Made by a program: the position numbers and the translations under genes. Shown piece after piece: positions 24,697-36,772 of a stretch of DNA of 64,000 nt (its first letter is position 1; every line of letters starts with the position of its first letter). The notes below the pieces were generated by a model. It was not told the origin of the DNA and did not search any database. It was given only the letters and a program-made list of their open reading frames with translations. The stretch spans positions 17,257-81,256 of the forward strand of contig JAFUKJ010000048.1 of assembly GCA_017467805.1 (NCBI GenBank), in the 5' to 3' direction. This DNA is from Lachnospiraceae bacterium. GTDB taxonomy: Bacteria; Bacillota; Clostridia; Lachnospirales; Lachnospiraceae.

Positions 24697-26628
24697 TTAG
24701 TTAAATACATAAATAACCGAAAGTACAGTAACAGAGGAATCTGTTGCACCCACATGAATCATATCCAGCTTATTGGCAAAGTCCTTAGAACCAAAGGTTG
24801 AAACACAATTGTCGTAAGAAAACTTTGCATAATAATTTCCATTTGCAGTTCCCGACTCACTAATAGAAACCTTTCCCCAGTTAGAGCCGCCTGACCAGCT
24901 TTGTAAAATAAGTTCCAGCTTATCCTGAGTACCCTTATATTCTACATAGAAGTGGCCGCCCGAGGTAATATCCGATGCATCGTATGAACCGCCTGCGCGT
25001 GTAGTAGCAACAGAAACTGCCTGCCCCCAATTAGAAGCTGATGATTCACCCCAGAAGAGAGAGGTATAGCTGTCAGATGAACTATCGGACGAATCATATG
25101 AGCTATCAGTTGAAGTATCAGAAGAACTATCGGATGAACTATCGGATGGCGAAGAAGAATCTCCGCTATCATAGCATACAGAAATTACTTCGATACCAGA
25201 GCCAGCAGCACCCACATGAATCATATCCAGTTTATTGGCAAAGTCCTTAGAACCAAAGGTTGAAACACAATTATCATAAGAAAACTTTGCATAATAATTT
25301 CCATTTGCAGTTCCCGACTCACTAATAGAAACCTTTCCCCAGCTAGAGCCGCCTGACCAGCTTTGTAAAATAAGTTCCAGCTTATCCTGAGTACCCTTAT
25401 ATTCTACATAGAAGTGGCCGCCCGAGGTAATCCCCGATGCATCGTATGAACCACCTGCGCGTGTAGTAGCAACAGAAACTGCCTGATTCCACCCCGAAGC
25501 AGAAGCGCTGCCCCAGAAAAGTGATGTATAGCTACCTGCCGAACTATCTGATGAATCATCGGACGAACCATTCGAAGAACTACCTGATGAACCTGTATTT
25601 GAATCATCGGATGCCCCTGTGTATACCGAGCATATTTTTGATGTTTCTTTGATACCATTAGAACCATTAATTAAAGTATTTCCCCATGTTGAAAGGCTTG
25701 AACCGTCCCATGTATTAGAAATATCAAGGTATGCAAGGTCTGAATTGTTGCCCTTCCATGACCAGCCAATATAACCTACGTTTTTAGAGGTACAGTAGCT
25801 CATAATGGTCGCTTCGTCTACATCACCATTTGTATGTTCTGAAGCAAATTCACCTATAACTACAGGTACACCTATATTAAGCGCATTATCAATATTGGTT
25901 TTTACAGTAGACGCATTACCGCCTGCATATTCATACATATGGATAGAGAATACGGTATTTCCTAGAGAATCTGCGTTGAATACACTTTTTCCATAATCTT
26001 TAATAGAATCCGGATACTGCCCCCAGCCCGCACAATCAACCATAATCATATTTGAAATGCCTGCATTTCTGATTGACTGAATTGCTGAAATATTACCACT
26101 TGCCCATGCGCTTCCATTCCATGTTCCGTACCATTCATTTGCAATATTTAGAATGACATATGCTTCATTGCCAATTAAAGCATTTTTCATTTCAATCCAG
26201 TAATTAACCGCCTTATTTAAGTCAGCTGTGCTATCACTGCCTGTCGCATCGTGAATTTCAAGAATACAAATAAGGTTGTTTGCCTTACACAAGTCTATGA
26301 TATTTGTAAGTTCTGAGTAACTTGTTTTATTGTATTGCGCGCCGTTGGAAATTACAACTCTGACAGTATTAGCTCCAGTAGCAGCAATTGCTTTCAGAGA
26401 TGTTTCTGTATACGAGGTATACCAAGCATGTGGAACATTGATACCTCTCATAACAAACTGCTTTCCATTTGCATCATAAATAGAAGTGCCGCTGACATAA
26501 AATCCATCAGTAGCAGCATTTGCATCAAAATGAGTGGTACTGATGCATACAAATAAGAGTAGGAATGAAGTAATGATGGCCAATAGCCTTTTTCGAGTCG
26601 TAAATACTGTTTCTGTTTTGTTGGTCAT
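24697..26628 (-). CDS. Secreted GH5 beta-mannanase with two carbohydrate-binding modules
   Basis: A 643-residue exported enzyme that cuts beta-mannan outside the cell. Signal peptide to about residue 39 (Ala-Asn-Ala-Ala). GH5 domain about 40-330 with subfamily-8-like blocks: Val-Met-Arg-Gly-Ile-Asn, Glu-Ile-His-Asp-Ala-Thr-Gly, acid/base Glu165 in Asn-Glu-Trp-Tyr-Gly, Ile-His-Met-Tyr-Glu-Tyr-Ala-Gly-Gly, nucleophile Glu260 in Ile-Gly-Glu-Phe, Trp-Ser-Trp-Lys-Gly-Asn. Then Ser/Asp/Gly linker, a module of about 120 residues, a second Ser/Asp linker and a second nearly identical module, CBM65-like in general layout (uncertain). Start has AGGAGAG 8 bases away. It fits the mannan transporter and GH130 genes 3 kb downstream. 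Confidence 0.9.
   Translation of the reverse strand: MTNKTETVFTTRKRLLAIITSFLLLFVCISTTHFDANAATDGFYVSGTSIYDANGKQFVMRGINVPHAWYTSYTETSLKAIAATGANTVRVVISNGAQYNKTSYSELTNIIDLCKANNLICILEIHDATGSDSTADLNKAVNYWIEMKNALIGNEAYVILNIANEWYGTWNGSAWASGNISAIQSIRNAGISNMIMVDCAGWGQYPDSIKDYGKSVFNADSLGNTVFSIHMYEYAGGNASTVKTNIDNALNIGVPVVIGEFASEHTNGDVDEATIMSYCTSKNVGYIGWSWKGNNSDLAYLDISNTWDGSSLSTWGNTLINGSNGIKETSKICSVYTGASDDSNTGSSGSSSNGSSDDSSDSSAGSYTSLFWGSASASGWNQAVSVATTRAGGSYDASGITSGGHFYVEYKGTQDKLELILQSWSGGSSWGKVSISESGTANGNYYAKFSYDNCVSTFGSKDFANKLDMIHVGAAGSGIEVISVCYDSGDSSSPSDSSSDSSSDTSTDSSYDSSDSSSDSYTSLFWGESSASNWGQAVSVATTRAGGSYDASDITSGGHFYVEYKGTQDKLELILQSWSGGSNWGKVSISESGTANGNYYAKFSYDNCVSTFGSKDFANKLDMIHVGATDSSVTVLSVIYVFN
24746..25533 (-). 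repeat. Nearly identical tandem CBM-coding repeats
   Basis: About 325 bases at 24746-25071 recur at 25208-25533 (offset 462) with only scattered differences, encoding the two carbohydrate-binding modules. The near identity at DNA level points to recent duplication or gene conversion. Confidence 0.85.
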
Positions 26629-26813
26629 GTTAAATACTCTCCTTTTTTATTGTATGAAACGAAGCTTCTTTTCAAATTTAATGTATCATAAATTAAATTT
26701 CACAGTCAATATTGTGTTCTAATATTAGGCATTTAAGTAAAATTGCAACTTAAACAACTAAAAACGCAGGCTAATTGTGCTAAAAATTGTCTAGTTTTCA
26801 AAGTTACTACACA

Positions 26814-26848
26814 AAAACGACTTCTGAATATTCATTCAAAAGTCGTTT
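26814..26848 (-). terminator. Terminator of the ATP synthase operon
   Basis: AAACGACTT-x-TGAAT pairs with ATTCA-x-AAGTCGTTT and is followed on the minus strand by TTTTTG. It lies behind the small gene 26870-27289, so that gene is part of the operon. Confidence 0.85.
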
Positions 26849-26869
26849 CCATATCCACAATATTCACAC

Positions 26870-27289
26870 CTAAAAGAAATAATAACTCTTCCTCTTCTTC
26901 CTTCTCTTCAATATCTCATAATACAGAAGTACCGTAACCAATTCTCTTATCCACGGTTTACGAATCTGCCAATCCTCCATTGACATCATCGGCTCCTGTA
27001 AGATTTCCATATCTTCTCTGTTCATTTCCTCAGACTCTATCAGCTGCATAATCGTATTCACCAACTGCTCTAACTGCCATTTGTCAGGGTACTGGTCATA
27101 TATCATACTGCCGTCAAAGTCCACTTTATTCAGCAATTCGTATATTTTTGCCTGATATCTCTTTGAATACATGGGGTACATCTGCTGCAAGTACTCCAAA
27201 TCCTCCAGCATCTGGTCCTCATTCATCTGATTCCAATCCTGATATCTTGGAAAACCCGAATAAAAAGGGAACGCTCTTTGATAATCCAT
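26870..27289 (-). CDS. Small Lachnospiraceae-type protein behind atpC, unknown function
   Basis: The 139 residues are helical and acidic in the middle with a strongly basic, aromatic end (Lys-Arg-Arg-Lys-Lys-Arg-Lys-Ser-Tyr-Tyr-Phe-Phe). Blocks such as Tyr-Pro-Met-Tyr and Asp-Phe-Asp-Gly-Ser-Met-Ile-Tyr-Asp recall a small conserved protein I have seen in related genomes, without known role. GAGGT precedes the ATG. It lies 53 bases after atpC and before the operon terminator; a link to ATP synthase is only positional. Confidence 0.7.
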   Translation of the reverse strand: MDYQRAFPFYSGFPRYQDWNQMNEDQMLEDLEYLQQMYPMYSKRYQAKIYELLNKVDFDGSMIYDQYPDKWQLEQLVNTIMQLIESEEMNREDMEILQEPMMSMEDWQIRKPWIRELVTVLLYYEILKRRKKRKSYYFF

Positions 27290-27342
27290 GCTTTTTACCT
27301 CGCTTTTTGATTATCATATGCGTTCCCTTTGTTATTTGTTCA

Positions 27343-27747
27343 TTATCTCAAATCCGATACGCGAATTCGTGTAAGCGAACGTCTTAGAGCCGCCTCAGCT
27401 CTAATCATATCGATGTCAGCACCGCCACTGGAAAGTCTGCCTTGAGCTCTTTCCTTTGCTGCTTCTGCTCTGCTTCCATCAATTTCACCAGGCCATTCTA
27501 TAATCTCTGCAAGAATAGTTACTTCATCTGGTAAAATCTGTACAAAGCCTGCATGCAATGCCGCATGTCTTACCTCGCCATCCTGAGTGATTTTAAGTAC
27601 TCCCGACTTCACGATTACCGTTAACGGAACGTGATTCGGATAAATACCTACTTCTCCCTCAGTTGTATTGAATTCCACCATATCCACCTCTTCATTGAAG
27701 AATTCGCGGTCTGGTGTAACGATTGTTAAATTCATTTTCTCCGCCAT
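27343..27747 (-). CDS. atpC: F1F0 ATP synthase subunit epsilon
   Basis: The 134-residue epsilon subunit connects and inhibits the rotor. It has the N-terminal beta-sandwich (Asn-Leu-Thr-Ile-Val-Thr-Pro-Asp-Arg, Gly-Glu-Val-Gly-Ile-Tyr-Pro-Asn-His-Val-Pro-Leu) and a C-terminal helix pair with Ala-Glu-Ala-Ala-Leu-Arg-Arg. A diverged copy of its last 100 bases sits 2.9 kb away at 24471-24575. It starts 12 bases after atpD with AAAGGGGTGA before the ATG. Confidence 0.97.
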   Translation of the reverse strand: MAEKMNLTIVTPDREFFNEEVDMVEFNTTEGEVGIYPNHVPLTVIVKSGVLKITQDGEVRHAALHAGFVQILPDEVTILAEIIEWPGEIDGSRAEAAKERAQGRLSSGGADIDMIRAEAALRRSLTRIRVSDLR

Positions 27748-27759
27748 TCAATCACCCCT

Positions 27760-29223
<1,464 letters not shown>

Positions 29224-29265
29224 TTAGTAAATTCTTGCCAGAGATTGCCGCCGGGCAATCTCTTG

Positions 29266-30120
29266 TTATGAAATTGCTTCTGCGCCTGCTATAATCTCTG
29301 TTAATTCCTGAGTAATAGAACCCTGACGTGCTCTGTTGTACAACAGTGACAGCTTACTAATCATCTCTTCAGCATTGCTGGTCGCCGAATCCATTGCCTG
29401 CATTCTGGCACCATTTTCACTGGCTACAGACTCTATCATTGCTCCGTATATCAGACTCGTAATATATTTCGGTATGATTAACTCAACTGCTTCTTCTGTT
29501 TCAGGCTCAAATTCCAATACCGCTTTCTCATTGTCATCTCTCTCGTCTTCTACCTTAATAGGAAGAAGCTTGAGTAAGGTTGGAATATGTGTCACAGTAT
29601 TCTTGAATGCAGTGTATGCAACGTAAATCTCTCCGATTTCACCCGCTGCAAAATCATCTAACACCTTCTTACTGATTTTCATCGCATCAGTATAGACTGG
29701 TTCCTCAATCATATCGGAATAATCCTCACTCATCTCATAACCAAATCTAGACAATGCTTCCTTACCCTTTCTACCTACAGGATAAATGATAATATCATCT
29801 TTATCGAAGTCCTCATTATTTTTAATCAATTTGACAATATTGGAATTATAACCGCCAGCCAGTCCACGATTACCCGTGATTACGATAATTCCCTTTTTCT
29901 TGGATTCACTTGGCTGTAAAAACGGATGGTTTATCTCCCCTGCCCTTGACAGCATGGAAACAACCGTATCATACATACACGAAAAATATGTCTTGGAGCG
30001 TTCCGCACGTCCTTTGGAACGTTGGAGCTTAACAGTAGAAACAAGCTTCATGGCTTTCGTAATCTGCTGCGTACTTTGTACAGAGCTTTTACGTCTTTTA
30101 ATGTCTCTCATTGAAGCCAT
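29266..30120 (-). CDS. atpG: F1F0 ATP synthase subunit gamma
   Basis: Central rotor shaft, 284 residues. N-terminal Met-Arg-Asp-Ile-Lys-Arg-Arg-Lys and Lys-Ala-Met-Lys-Leu-Val-Ser coiled helix, Gly-Asn-Arg-Gly-Leu-Ala-Gly-Gly-Tyr-Asn, and the C-terminal helix Asn-Arg-Ala-Arg-Gln-Gly-Ser-Ile-Thr-Gln-Glu-Leu are typical. GAAAGGAG precedes the ATG, 14 bases after atpA. Confidence 0.98.
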   Translation of the reverse strand: MASMRDIKRRKSSVQSTQQITKAMKLVSTVKLQRSKGRAERSKTYFSCMYDTVVSMLSRAGEINHPFLQPSESKKKGIIVITGNRGLAGGYNSNIVKLIKNNEDFDKDDIIIYPVGRKGKEALSRFGYEMSEDYSDMIEEPVYTDAMKISKKVLDDFAAGEIGEIYVAYTAFKNTVTHIPTLLKLLPIKVEDERDDNEKAVLEFEPETEEAVELIIPKYITSLIYGAMIESVASENGARMQAMDSATSNAEEMISKLSLLYNRARQGSITQELTEIIAGAEAIS

Positions 30121-30134
30121 AAGAAAACTCCTTT

Positions 30135-31667
<1,533 letters not shown>

Positions 31668-31688
31668 CTAACACTATCAATTCATATG

Positions 31689-32237
31689 TTAAGCAAGCTG
31701 AATCGCTAATAATTCTCTTTCCAGCTTCTCTAACTTTGTACGAATACTGCTATCCACAACTCTGTCACCCATTCGGATTACCATGCCTCCAATCAGAGAC
31801 TCGTCCACAGTATAGTGACATTCGATTTTCTCATACTTTGTGGTAGCTAACAGACGATTTTCCACATCTGTGCGTTCTTTATCCTGTAACGGAATTGCTG
31901 TCGTGACATATGCCGTACCAATATTGCTATATTCCTTGATTCTATCAACTACATATGACAATATTGATTGAATTTCCGTGTATCTGTCCTTCTCAATGAT
32001 AGTTATCAGGAATCCCAATAACTCTCTGGAAAGCTTGTCCTTAAAGACATTCTCTACCACCCCAAGCTTCTCTTCCTTAGGAATCTTTGGATGATTCATA
32101 AATCTCTCGAACTCCTTGTTCTCCTCTATAATCTGAAGAACTGCAGATACCTCTTCCAAAAAGAGACCTGTTTTATTCTCTTCCACAGCAAGCTCAAACA
32201 ACGCATCTCCGTATGTTTTGGAAACTAGCTTAGCCAT
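31689..32237 (-). CDS. atpH: F1F0 ATP synthase subunit delta
   Basis: The 182-residue delta subunit joins the peripheral stalk to F1. N-terminal six-helix part with Tyr-Gly-Asp-Ala-Leu-Phe-Glu-Leu-Ala, and C-terminal Asp-Glu-Ser-Leu-Ile-Gly-Gly-Met-Val-Ile-Arg, the delta/OSCP signature. It overlaps atpF by 13 bases. Confidence 0.97.
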   Translation of the reverse strand: MAKLVSKTYGDALFELAVEENKTGLFLEEVSAVLQIIEENKEFERFMNHPKIPKEEKLGVVENVFKDKLSRELLGFLITIIEKDRYTEIQSILSYVVDRIKEYSNIGTAYVTTAIPLQDKERTDVENRLLATTKYEKIECHYTVDESLIGGMVIRMGDRVVDSSIRTKLEKLERELLAIQLA

Positions 32238-32788
32238 GTACTATCACCTATTTCTTTCAAAGTCTCTTCGATAAGTTGATGCTGTGCATTTGTATCAATA
32301 TTCGCCTGAACAATCTTAGCAGCCATAACAGATGCAACTGCAATCATCTCGCGTTTTACTTCATCTGTTACCTTCTGCTTCTCAAGCTCAGCCTCTGTCT
32401 TGGCTCTTTCAATAATCTTTGCAGCATTTTCCTTAGCTTCAGCAACAATCTTTGCTTCATTCTCTAAGCCGCGCTTTCTTGCATCTGCAAGAATCGCCTC
32501 TGCTTCCTTGTCAGCCTGCGCTAATAATGCTTCATATTTTGCACGTTCCTCTGCAGCGTTCTTTTTATCATCCTCTGCTGTCTGCAAATCGTTTCGGATT
32601 CTCTCCTGTCTGTCCTGTAACATCTTTCTCACAGGATTAAACAAAAAATGAGATGCAAACATGAATAAGACGAACATTGCAATAATCATGAGTGCTGCGT
32701 CAGCAATCAGCTGGAATTTTAAATCGAATAAATAATTAAATCCAACCTCTTCTGTCGCAAGAATATAATTCATGCTTTGTGCTTCCAA
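32225..32788 (-). CDS. atpF: F1F0 ATP synthase subunit b
   Basis: Peripheral stalk, 187 residues: one membrane helix (about 28-48) followed by Phe-Asn-Pro-Val-Arg-Lys-Met-Leu and a long charged coiled coil rich in Ala, Glu and Lys. TTG at 32786-32788 is likely the start, with AGGGGGC 7 bases before; the ATG five codons later would have no site. Confidence 0.96.
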   Translation of the reverse strand: MEAQSMNYILATEEVGFNYLFDLKFQLIADAALMIIAMFVLFMFASHFLFNPVRKMLQDRQERIRNDLQTAEDDKKNAAEERAKYEALLAQADKEAEAILADARKRGLENEAKIVAEAKENAAKIIERAKTEAELEKQKVTDEVKREMIAVASVMAAKIVQANIDTNAQHQLIEETLKEIGDSTWLS

Positions 32789-32850
32789 GCGTTTAGCCCC
32801 CTTTCCTACTTATTCCGTTCGATATTTCTATACCGAAAAACTTTTCTTAA

Positions 32851-33117
<267 letters not shown>

Positions 33118-33128
33118 CTAAAATAATT

Positions 33129-33845
33129 TTAATCTCCAATTGCGTCACTAATGTACGTCATTGTTAACATCGTAAATACATATGTCTGAATTGCTCCTGA
33201 GAACAAATCAAAGTACACATGTAATGCGGCTGGCCATACGGTAGCAATCCAACCAAGTAATCCATAGACTAATGCCATCATAACCGTTCCTGACAATACA
33301 TTTGCAAACAAACGTAATGACAAGGAAATAGGTACTGCTATATCACCAATCATATTAATCGGTGCCCAGAATGGCCATGGATCACACAATCCCTTGATAA
33401 CGCCTGATACCTTCTGATGCTTGAACTTATTGAAATGAATCAACGTAAAGCTTATCAGACCAAGCGCAAGTGTTACACCGTAGTCAGCTGTTGGCGGTCT
33501 CAAGCCAAACAAACCTGATATATTACTGAGCAGAATAAACATGAAAAGAATGCCAATATAGTTTGCAAACGCTGGACCATTCTTTCCCATAACGCCCTTA
33601 ATCATGTTGTCCAACATCTCGACAATCAACTCAACTACGTTCTGGAAAGCTCCAGGGACCTCTGTCGCACGCTTTACTGCTCTATTTGCCAATAAGCAAA
33701 AAATCATAATGATTCCCATTACAATAAGCAGGCAGACATGCGTTGTTGTTATCCATACCTTTTGCCCAAAGATTTCATACTGGAAAATACCATGTATCAT
33801 GAAATCAACGTCAGCAGATGCGGATAACAGGATTCCTGTTCCCAT
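33129..33845 (-). CDS. atpB: F0 ATP synthase subunit a
   Basis: Stator ion channel, 238 residues with five to six hydrophobic helices. The essential Arg lies in Ser-Leu-Ser-Leu-Arg-Leu-Phe-Ala-Asn, and the C-terminal helix has Gly-Ala-Ile-Gln-Thr-Tyr-Val-Phe-Thr-Met-Leu. AAGGAGGTGA precedes the ATG. Confidence 0.97.
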   Translation of the reverse strand: MGTGILLSASADVDFMIHGIFQYEIFGQKVWITTTHVCLLIVMGIIMIFCLLANRAVKRATEVPGAFQNVVELIVEMLDNMIKGVMGKNGPAFANYIGILFMFILLSNISGLFGLRPPTADYGVTLALGLISFTLIHFNKFKHQKVSGVIKGLCDPWPFWAPINMIGDIAVPISLSLRLFANVLSGTVMMALVYGLLGWIATVWPAALHVYFDLFSGAIQTYVFTMLTMTYISDAIGD

Positions 33846-33871
33846 AAACTCACCTCCTTAATTCTATTCTA

Positions 33872-34279
33872 CTATTCAATTGTCTCTTGATTCTTTGTGA
33901 AACATTTTGCCAAAAGCGGTTGCATGTACGCAGACACCTTTAATCCCATCGTCCCTATGAAAGCAGCAATAGGATTTCCAATATTTGTCATCATTAATAT
34001 AGCTAAGATAATAACAACAACTACATATCGGATGACATTCTGTGCCACAACTGTTTTTTGCGCTCCATTCTCGCCTAGCTCCATTGCGTTATCAATCACG
34101 CGCGCCATGTGATAAGCCATGAACAGAGCCGTCAGTACCCCTACCCATAAACCAATGCTGAAATTCGCCTTGTCTGTTGTAAGAAAGATTCCTACCAGCT
34201 GGCAAATTCCACCATACAGAATAATTCCTGCCATTAACCGCGGTAGAGCAGTGTTAATACTTGAAAGTCTTTTTATCAT
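33872..34279 (-). CDS. atpI: ATP synthase subunit I-like membrane protein
   Basis: The 135-residue protein with four hydrophobic segments lies between AtpZ-like and atpB genes, the place of AtpI, which helps c-ring assembly. Sequence similarity in this family is low and the name rests mainly on position, length and topology. Its ATG overlaps the preceding gene by 4 bases. Confidence 0.8.
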   Translation of the reverse strand: MIKRLSSINTALPRLMAGIILYGGICQLVGIFLTTDKANFSIGLWVGVLTALFMAYHMARVIDNAMELGENGAQKTVVAQNVIRYVVVVIILAILMMTNIGNPIAAFIGTMGLKVSAYMQPLLAKCFTKNQETIE

Positions 34280-34509
34280 CTTTCTTCATCCTCATCTTTG
34301 TCTTGATAGATTTTTCTTGCCAGAATATATATATTCCGAAATCCAGCCAAAGCACCGACAAAAAATAATACAACGAACCAATAGCTGGTACCGATTTTCT
34401 CATCAATGTACCAACCAACTATGGAACATAAAAAGATGGGAACCAGCATCGTAATACCAAACTGTGAAATTAATGATAATGACTGAAAAACTTTTTTGTT
34501 ATATTTCAC
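34276..34509 (-). CDS. AtpZ/AtpI family small membrane protein
   Basis: The 77 residues form two membrane helices, with Gln-Phe-Gly-Ile-Thr-Met-Leu-Val-Pro-Ile and Gly-Trp-Tyr-Ile-Asp-Glu-Lys-Ile-Gly-Thr, and Gly-Phe-Arg-Asn-Ile-Tyr in the second, the AtpZ pattern. Such proteins may bring Mg2+ or assist assembly. It is the first gene of the operon. Confidence 0.85.
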   Translation of the reverse strand: MKYNKKVFQSLSLISQFGITMLVPIFLCSIVGWYIDEKIGTSYWFVVLFFVGALAGFRNIYILARKIYQDKDEDEER

Positions 34510-34553
34510 TCTGTACCCTTGCCTTTCCGAAACTTTTTACATACCTAATATAA

Positions 34554-34582
34554 ATTATACAGAAATTACAGAATTCTGTCTA
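34554..34582 (-). promoter_or_regulatory. Promoter of the ATP synthase operon
   Basis: On the minus strand TAGACA, 17 bases, TATAAT; the -10 box ends 45 bases before the first gene. Confidence 0.75.
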
Positions 34583-34675
34583 GAGAATGGATATTTTTTC
34601 TTGTATTTTAACGACAATTTCAACTTCTAGTGACTTTTTTGTGTTGAACACAGAATTACGGTATTTGCACAAAAA

Positions 34676-34705
34676 AAATAAATCCCCTTACTAGAGGATT
34701 TATTT
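34676..34705 (-). terminator. Terminator of the kinase operon
   Basis: AAATAAATCC and GGATTTATTT form a 10-bp perfect stem; on the minus strand a run of eight T follows. It is 17 bases past the kinase stop. Confidence 0.88.
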
Positions 34706-34721
34706 CCATTTTTACGTTTCC

Positions 34722-35948
34722 TTATTCTATTTTTGCCGTACGATTCATCTCGGCTTCTTCAATTCCCTTTGTCTGTACATATGTAATATCCTGTAGAATT
34801 TCCCAATCTGCACCGACGTTCTGCATTAACTGCTCATCTCTATCTGCATAATAAGCCGCTCTTGGTGCAAGCTCTACTGTTACTGGTGGTGCTGTCTGCA
34901 CTTTTTTCTTCTTTTTCTTTTTTAGCCTTTTTCGATTATCAAAAGAGAAAAACAGAAGCACCGCCGCTACTGCAAACACTATTGCCATCCCAAACATGAA
35001 GGCAGACTGTTCTACTGTATGTCCAATAACAGGTAACTTCATATCTCTGTCCTGTAAGCCCAAAGATGCACCTGCACACAGGAACGATAACAAAGTCATA
35101 CCGCCCGCAAAAAAGATTCTTTTTCTATAACGCTTCTTTCTATGCATACCATATTCCCGATAATGTAGCAACGCCCGCATAAGCTCATCCGCAGACTGAA
35201 ATCTGTCATTTGGATTTTTCTGTATACACTTATGAATTATTTTTTCCAATCCTGTTGATAACTTAGGATTCCATTTTGTAATCGGATAAATCTCATAGGG
35301 CGGCTCCGCAGGATTGTGTGCTGTAAGTAATTGGTATAATGTCATTCCAAGGCAATAAATATCGGTTCTTGCATCCGTCTGTCCCTTTTTCCCAAACTGC
35401 TCAGGCGCTGCATATCCGCGTGTTCCCAAATTATTGGTATCCATCGCAGCATCTTCCTTAAACTCCCTTGCCGTACCAAAGTCAATCAGCACAACTGTAC
35501 CATCTGGCTTTAAGACAATATTAGATGGCTTCATATCCCTATAAATAATTGCAGGCTTTCTCGTATGCAGATAGCTTAATACATCGCAAAGCTGTATTGC
35601 ATAACGGACAACCTGCTCCTCATCCAGCATATCCTTCTCTTCCAATAGATTCTCCAAGGAAATCCCTTCTATATAATCCATAACTACCAGATATTCGTCC
35701 TGCTGTTCTATAACCTCCACCACACTTGGCAGATTGGGATGCTTCAATTTCTTTAATGTATTAATCTCTGTCTGCAAGCTTTCCTTTAACAGATTACTGT
35801 CCTGCGAATCTGCCTTACGAACTTTTTTCATCGCCCACAGCTTGTTCGTCTTTTCATTGACGACCAAATAAACGGTACTCATACCGCCCTGTCCCAGTTC
35901 ACTCAATATTCTGTATTTTTCGCCTATTACACTTCCAACCTCAAACAT
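34722..35948 (-). CDS. Membrane Ser/Thr protein kinase without PASTA repeats
   Basis: A eukaryote-like kinase, 408 residues. Gly-Gln-Gly-Gly-Met-Ser loop, catalytic Ala-Met-Lys-Lys lysine, Tyr-Arg-Asp-Met-Lys-Pro-Ser-Asn catalytic loop, Ile-Asp-Phe-Gly-Thr-Ala, and Gly-Tyr-Ala-Ala-Pro-Glu-Gln-Phe are intact. After about residue 265 a basic linker leads to two membrane helices and a Lys-rich tail; there is no outside sensor such as PASTA. ATG at 35946-35948 is chosen since GAGG then lies 9 bases before. The PP2C gene is directly upstream, so the pair likely counteract each other. Confidence 0.92.
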   Translation of the reverse strand: MFEVGSVIGEKYRILSELGQGGMSTVYLVVNEKTNKLWAMKKVRKADSQDSNLLKESLQTEINTLKKLKHPNLPSVVEVIEQQDEYLVVMDYIEGISLENLLEEKDMLDEEQVVRYAIQLCDVLSYLHTRKPAIIYRDMKPSNIVLKPDGTVVLIDFGTAREFKEDAAMDTNNLGTRGYAAPEQFGKKGQTDARTDIYCLGMTLYQLLTAHNPAEPPYEIYPITKWNPKLSTGLEKIIHKCIQKNPNDRFQSADELMRALLHYREYGMHRKKRYRKRIFFAGGMTLLSFLCAGASLGLQDRDMKLPVIGHTVEQSAFMFGMAIVFAVAAVLLFFSFDNRKRLKKKKKKKVQTAPPVTVELAPRAAYYADRDEQLMQNVGADWEILQDITYVQTKGIEEAEMNRTAKIE

Positions 35949-35970
35949 ATCCCGCATCCTCTATTTATCT

Positions 35971-36759
35971 CTATGTACATAATGTTCTAACTAAAATAGC
36001 CGATATATTATCCTTTTCTTTTCTCTTTTTATTCACATCAATCAATTCTTTCAAATGCAGATTCATGCTTTCTATACTTCTGTTATTATCCGCATGACAG
36101 GTCTCATAAATCTCCTGTGGCGTAATCATATGTCGAAATCCATCCGTACATAAAAGGTAGCTGGCATTAGGGCGTATCTTTCCACATATAAAGTCAGGCT
36201 CTATTCCATAATTCACACCTACGCATTGTAATAACACATTACGTCTTGGGTCATTTGCAGCCTGCTCAGGTGTCATATGTCCCAACTCTACCTCTCGTCT
36301 GACAAAGGTCTGGTCATTGGTAATTTGTACCATATTCTCTGTCAACTCATAGACTCTGCAATCCCCTACATGAATCAGATAATAATTGTCCTTCACAAAC
36401 AAAACTGCAGTCAAGGTAGTTCCTACATTTGTTGCATTCTGCCTGCCATAGCTGACAATCGTATCATTACACTGGTGTACAATTCTATACCAGCTGCTTC
36501 TTATATCTTCTATACGGATATCTCCTTCCGACAAAGCCTCCGCTATCAACTGCCTGCACTCTGTCCGAAACCACTCTTCAAATGCAAGAACAACATGACT
36601 ACTTGCAACCTCACCATATGAAAGCCCGCCCATTCCATCACAAATAACCGCAAGAACAATCTGTCCCTGCGGTGTCTGTGCAACCTTTACGGTAAGGCTA
36701 TCCTGATTCACTTTCTTAACATTCCCCATATCTGTCTGTGCTGCTGCCAAATAACGCAT
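35971..36759 (-). CDS. PP2C-type Ser/Thr phosphatase
   Basis: Soluble 262-residue metal-dependent phosphatase. Asn-Gln-Asp-Ser near the start, Cys-Asp-Gly-Met-Gly-Gly, Gly-Thr-Thr-Leu-Thr-Ala, His-Val-Gly-Asp-Cys-Arg, Leu-Cys-Thr-Asp-Gly-Phe and Lys-Asp-Asn-Ile-Ser are the ordered metal and core motifs. It would reverse the kinase encoded 22 bases downstream. The SleB-type gene ends 13 bases upstream. Confidence 0.95.
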   Translation of the reverse strand: MRYLAAAQTDMGNVKKVNQDSLTVKVAQTPQGQIVLAVICDGMGGLSYGEVASSHVVLAFEEWFRTECRQLIAEALSEGDIRIEDIRSSWYRIVHQCNDTIVSYGRQNATNVGTTLTAVLFVKDNYYLIHVGDCRVYELTENMVQITNDQTFVRREVELGHMTPEQAANDPRRNVLLQCVGVNYGIEPDFICGKIRPNASYLLCTDGFRHMITPQEIYETCHADNNRSIESMNLHLKELIDVNKKRKEKDNISAILVRTLCT

Positions 36760-36772
36760 CTATAGTCCCCCG

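Noticed and set aside
22380-24700. Transposon or insertion sequence carrying the immunity patch
   Set aside because: No transposase, integrase, terminal inverted repeats or target duplications could be seen; only the atp relic hints at how the patch arrived.
24746-25533. CRISPR-like repeats
   Set aside because: The repeats are 325-base coding units of carbohydrate-binding modules, not short repeats with unique spacers. No CRISPR array was seen anywhere in the window.
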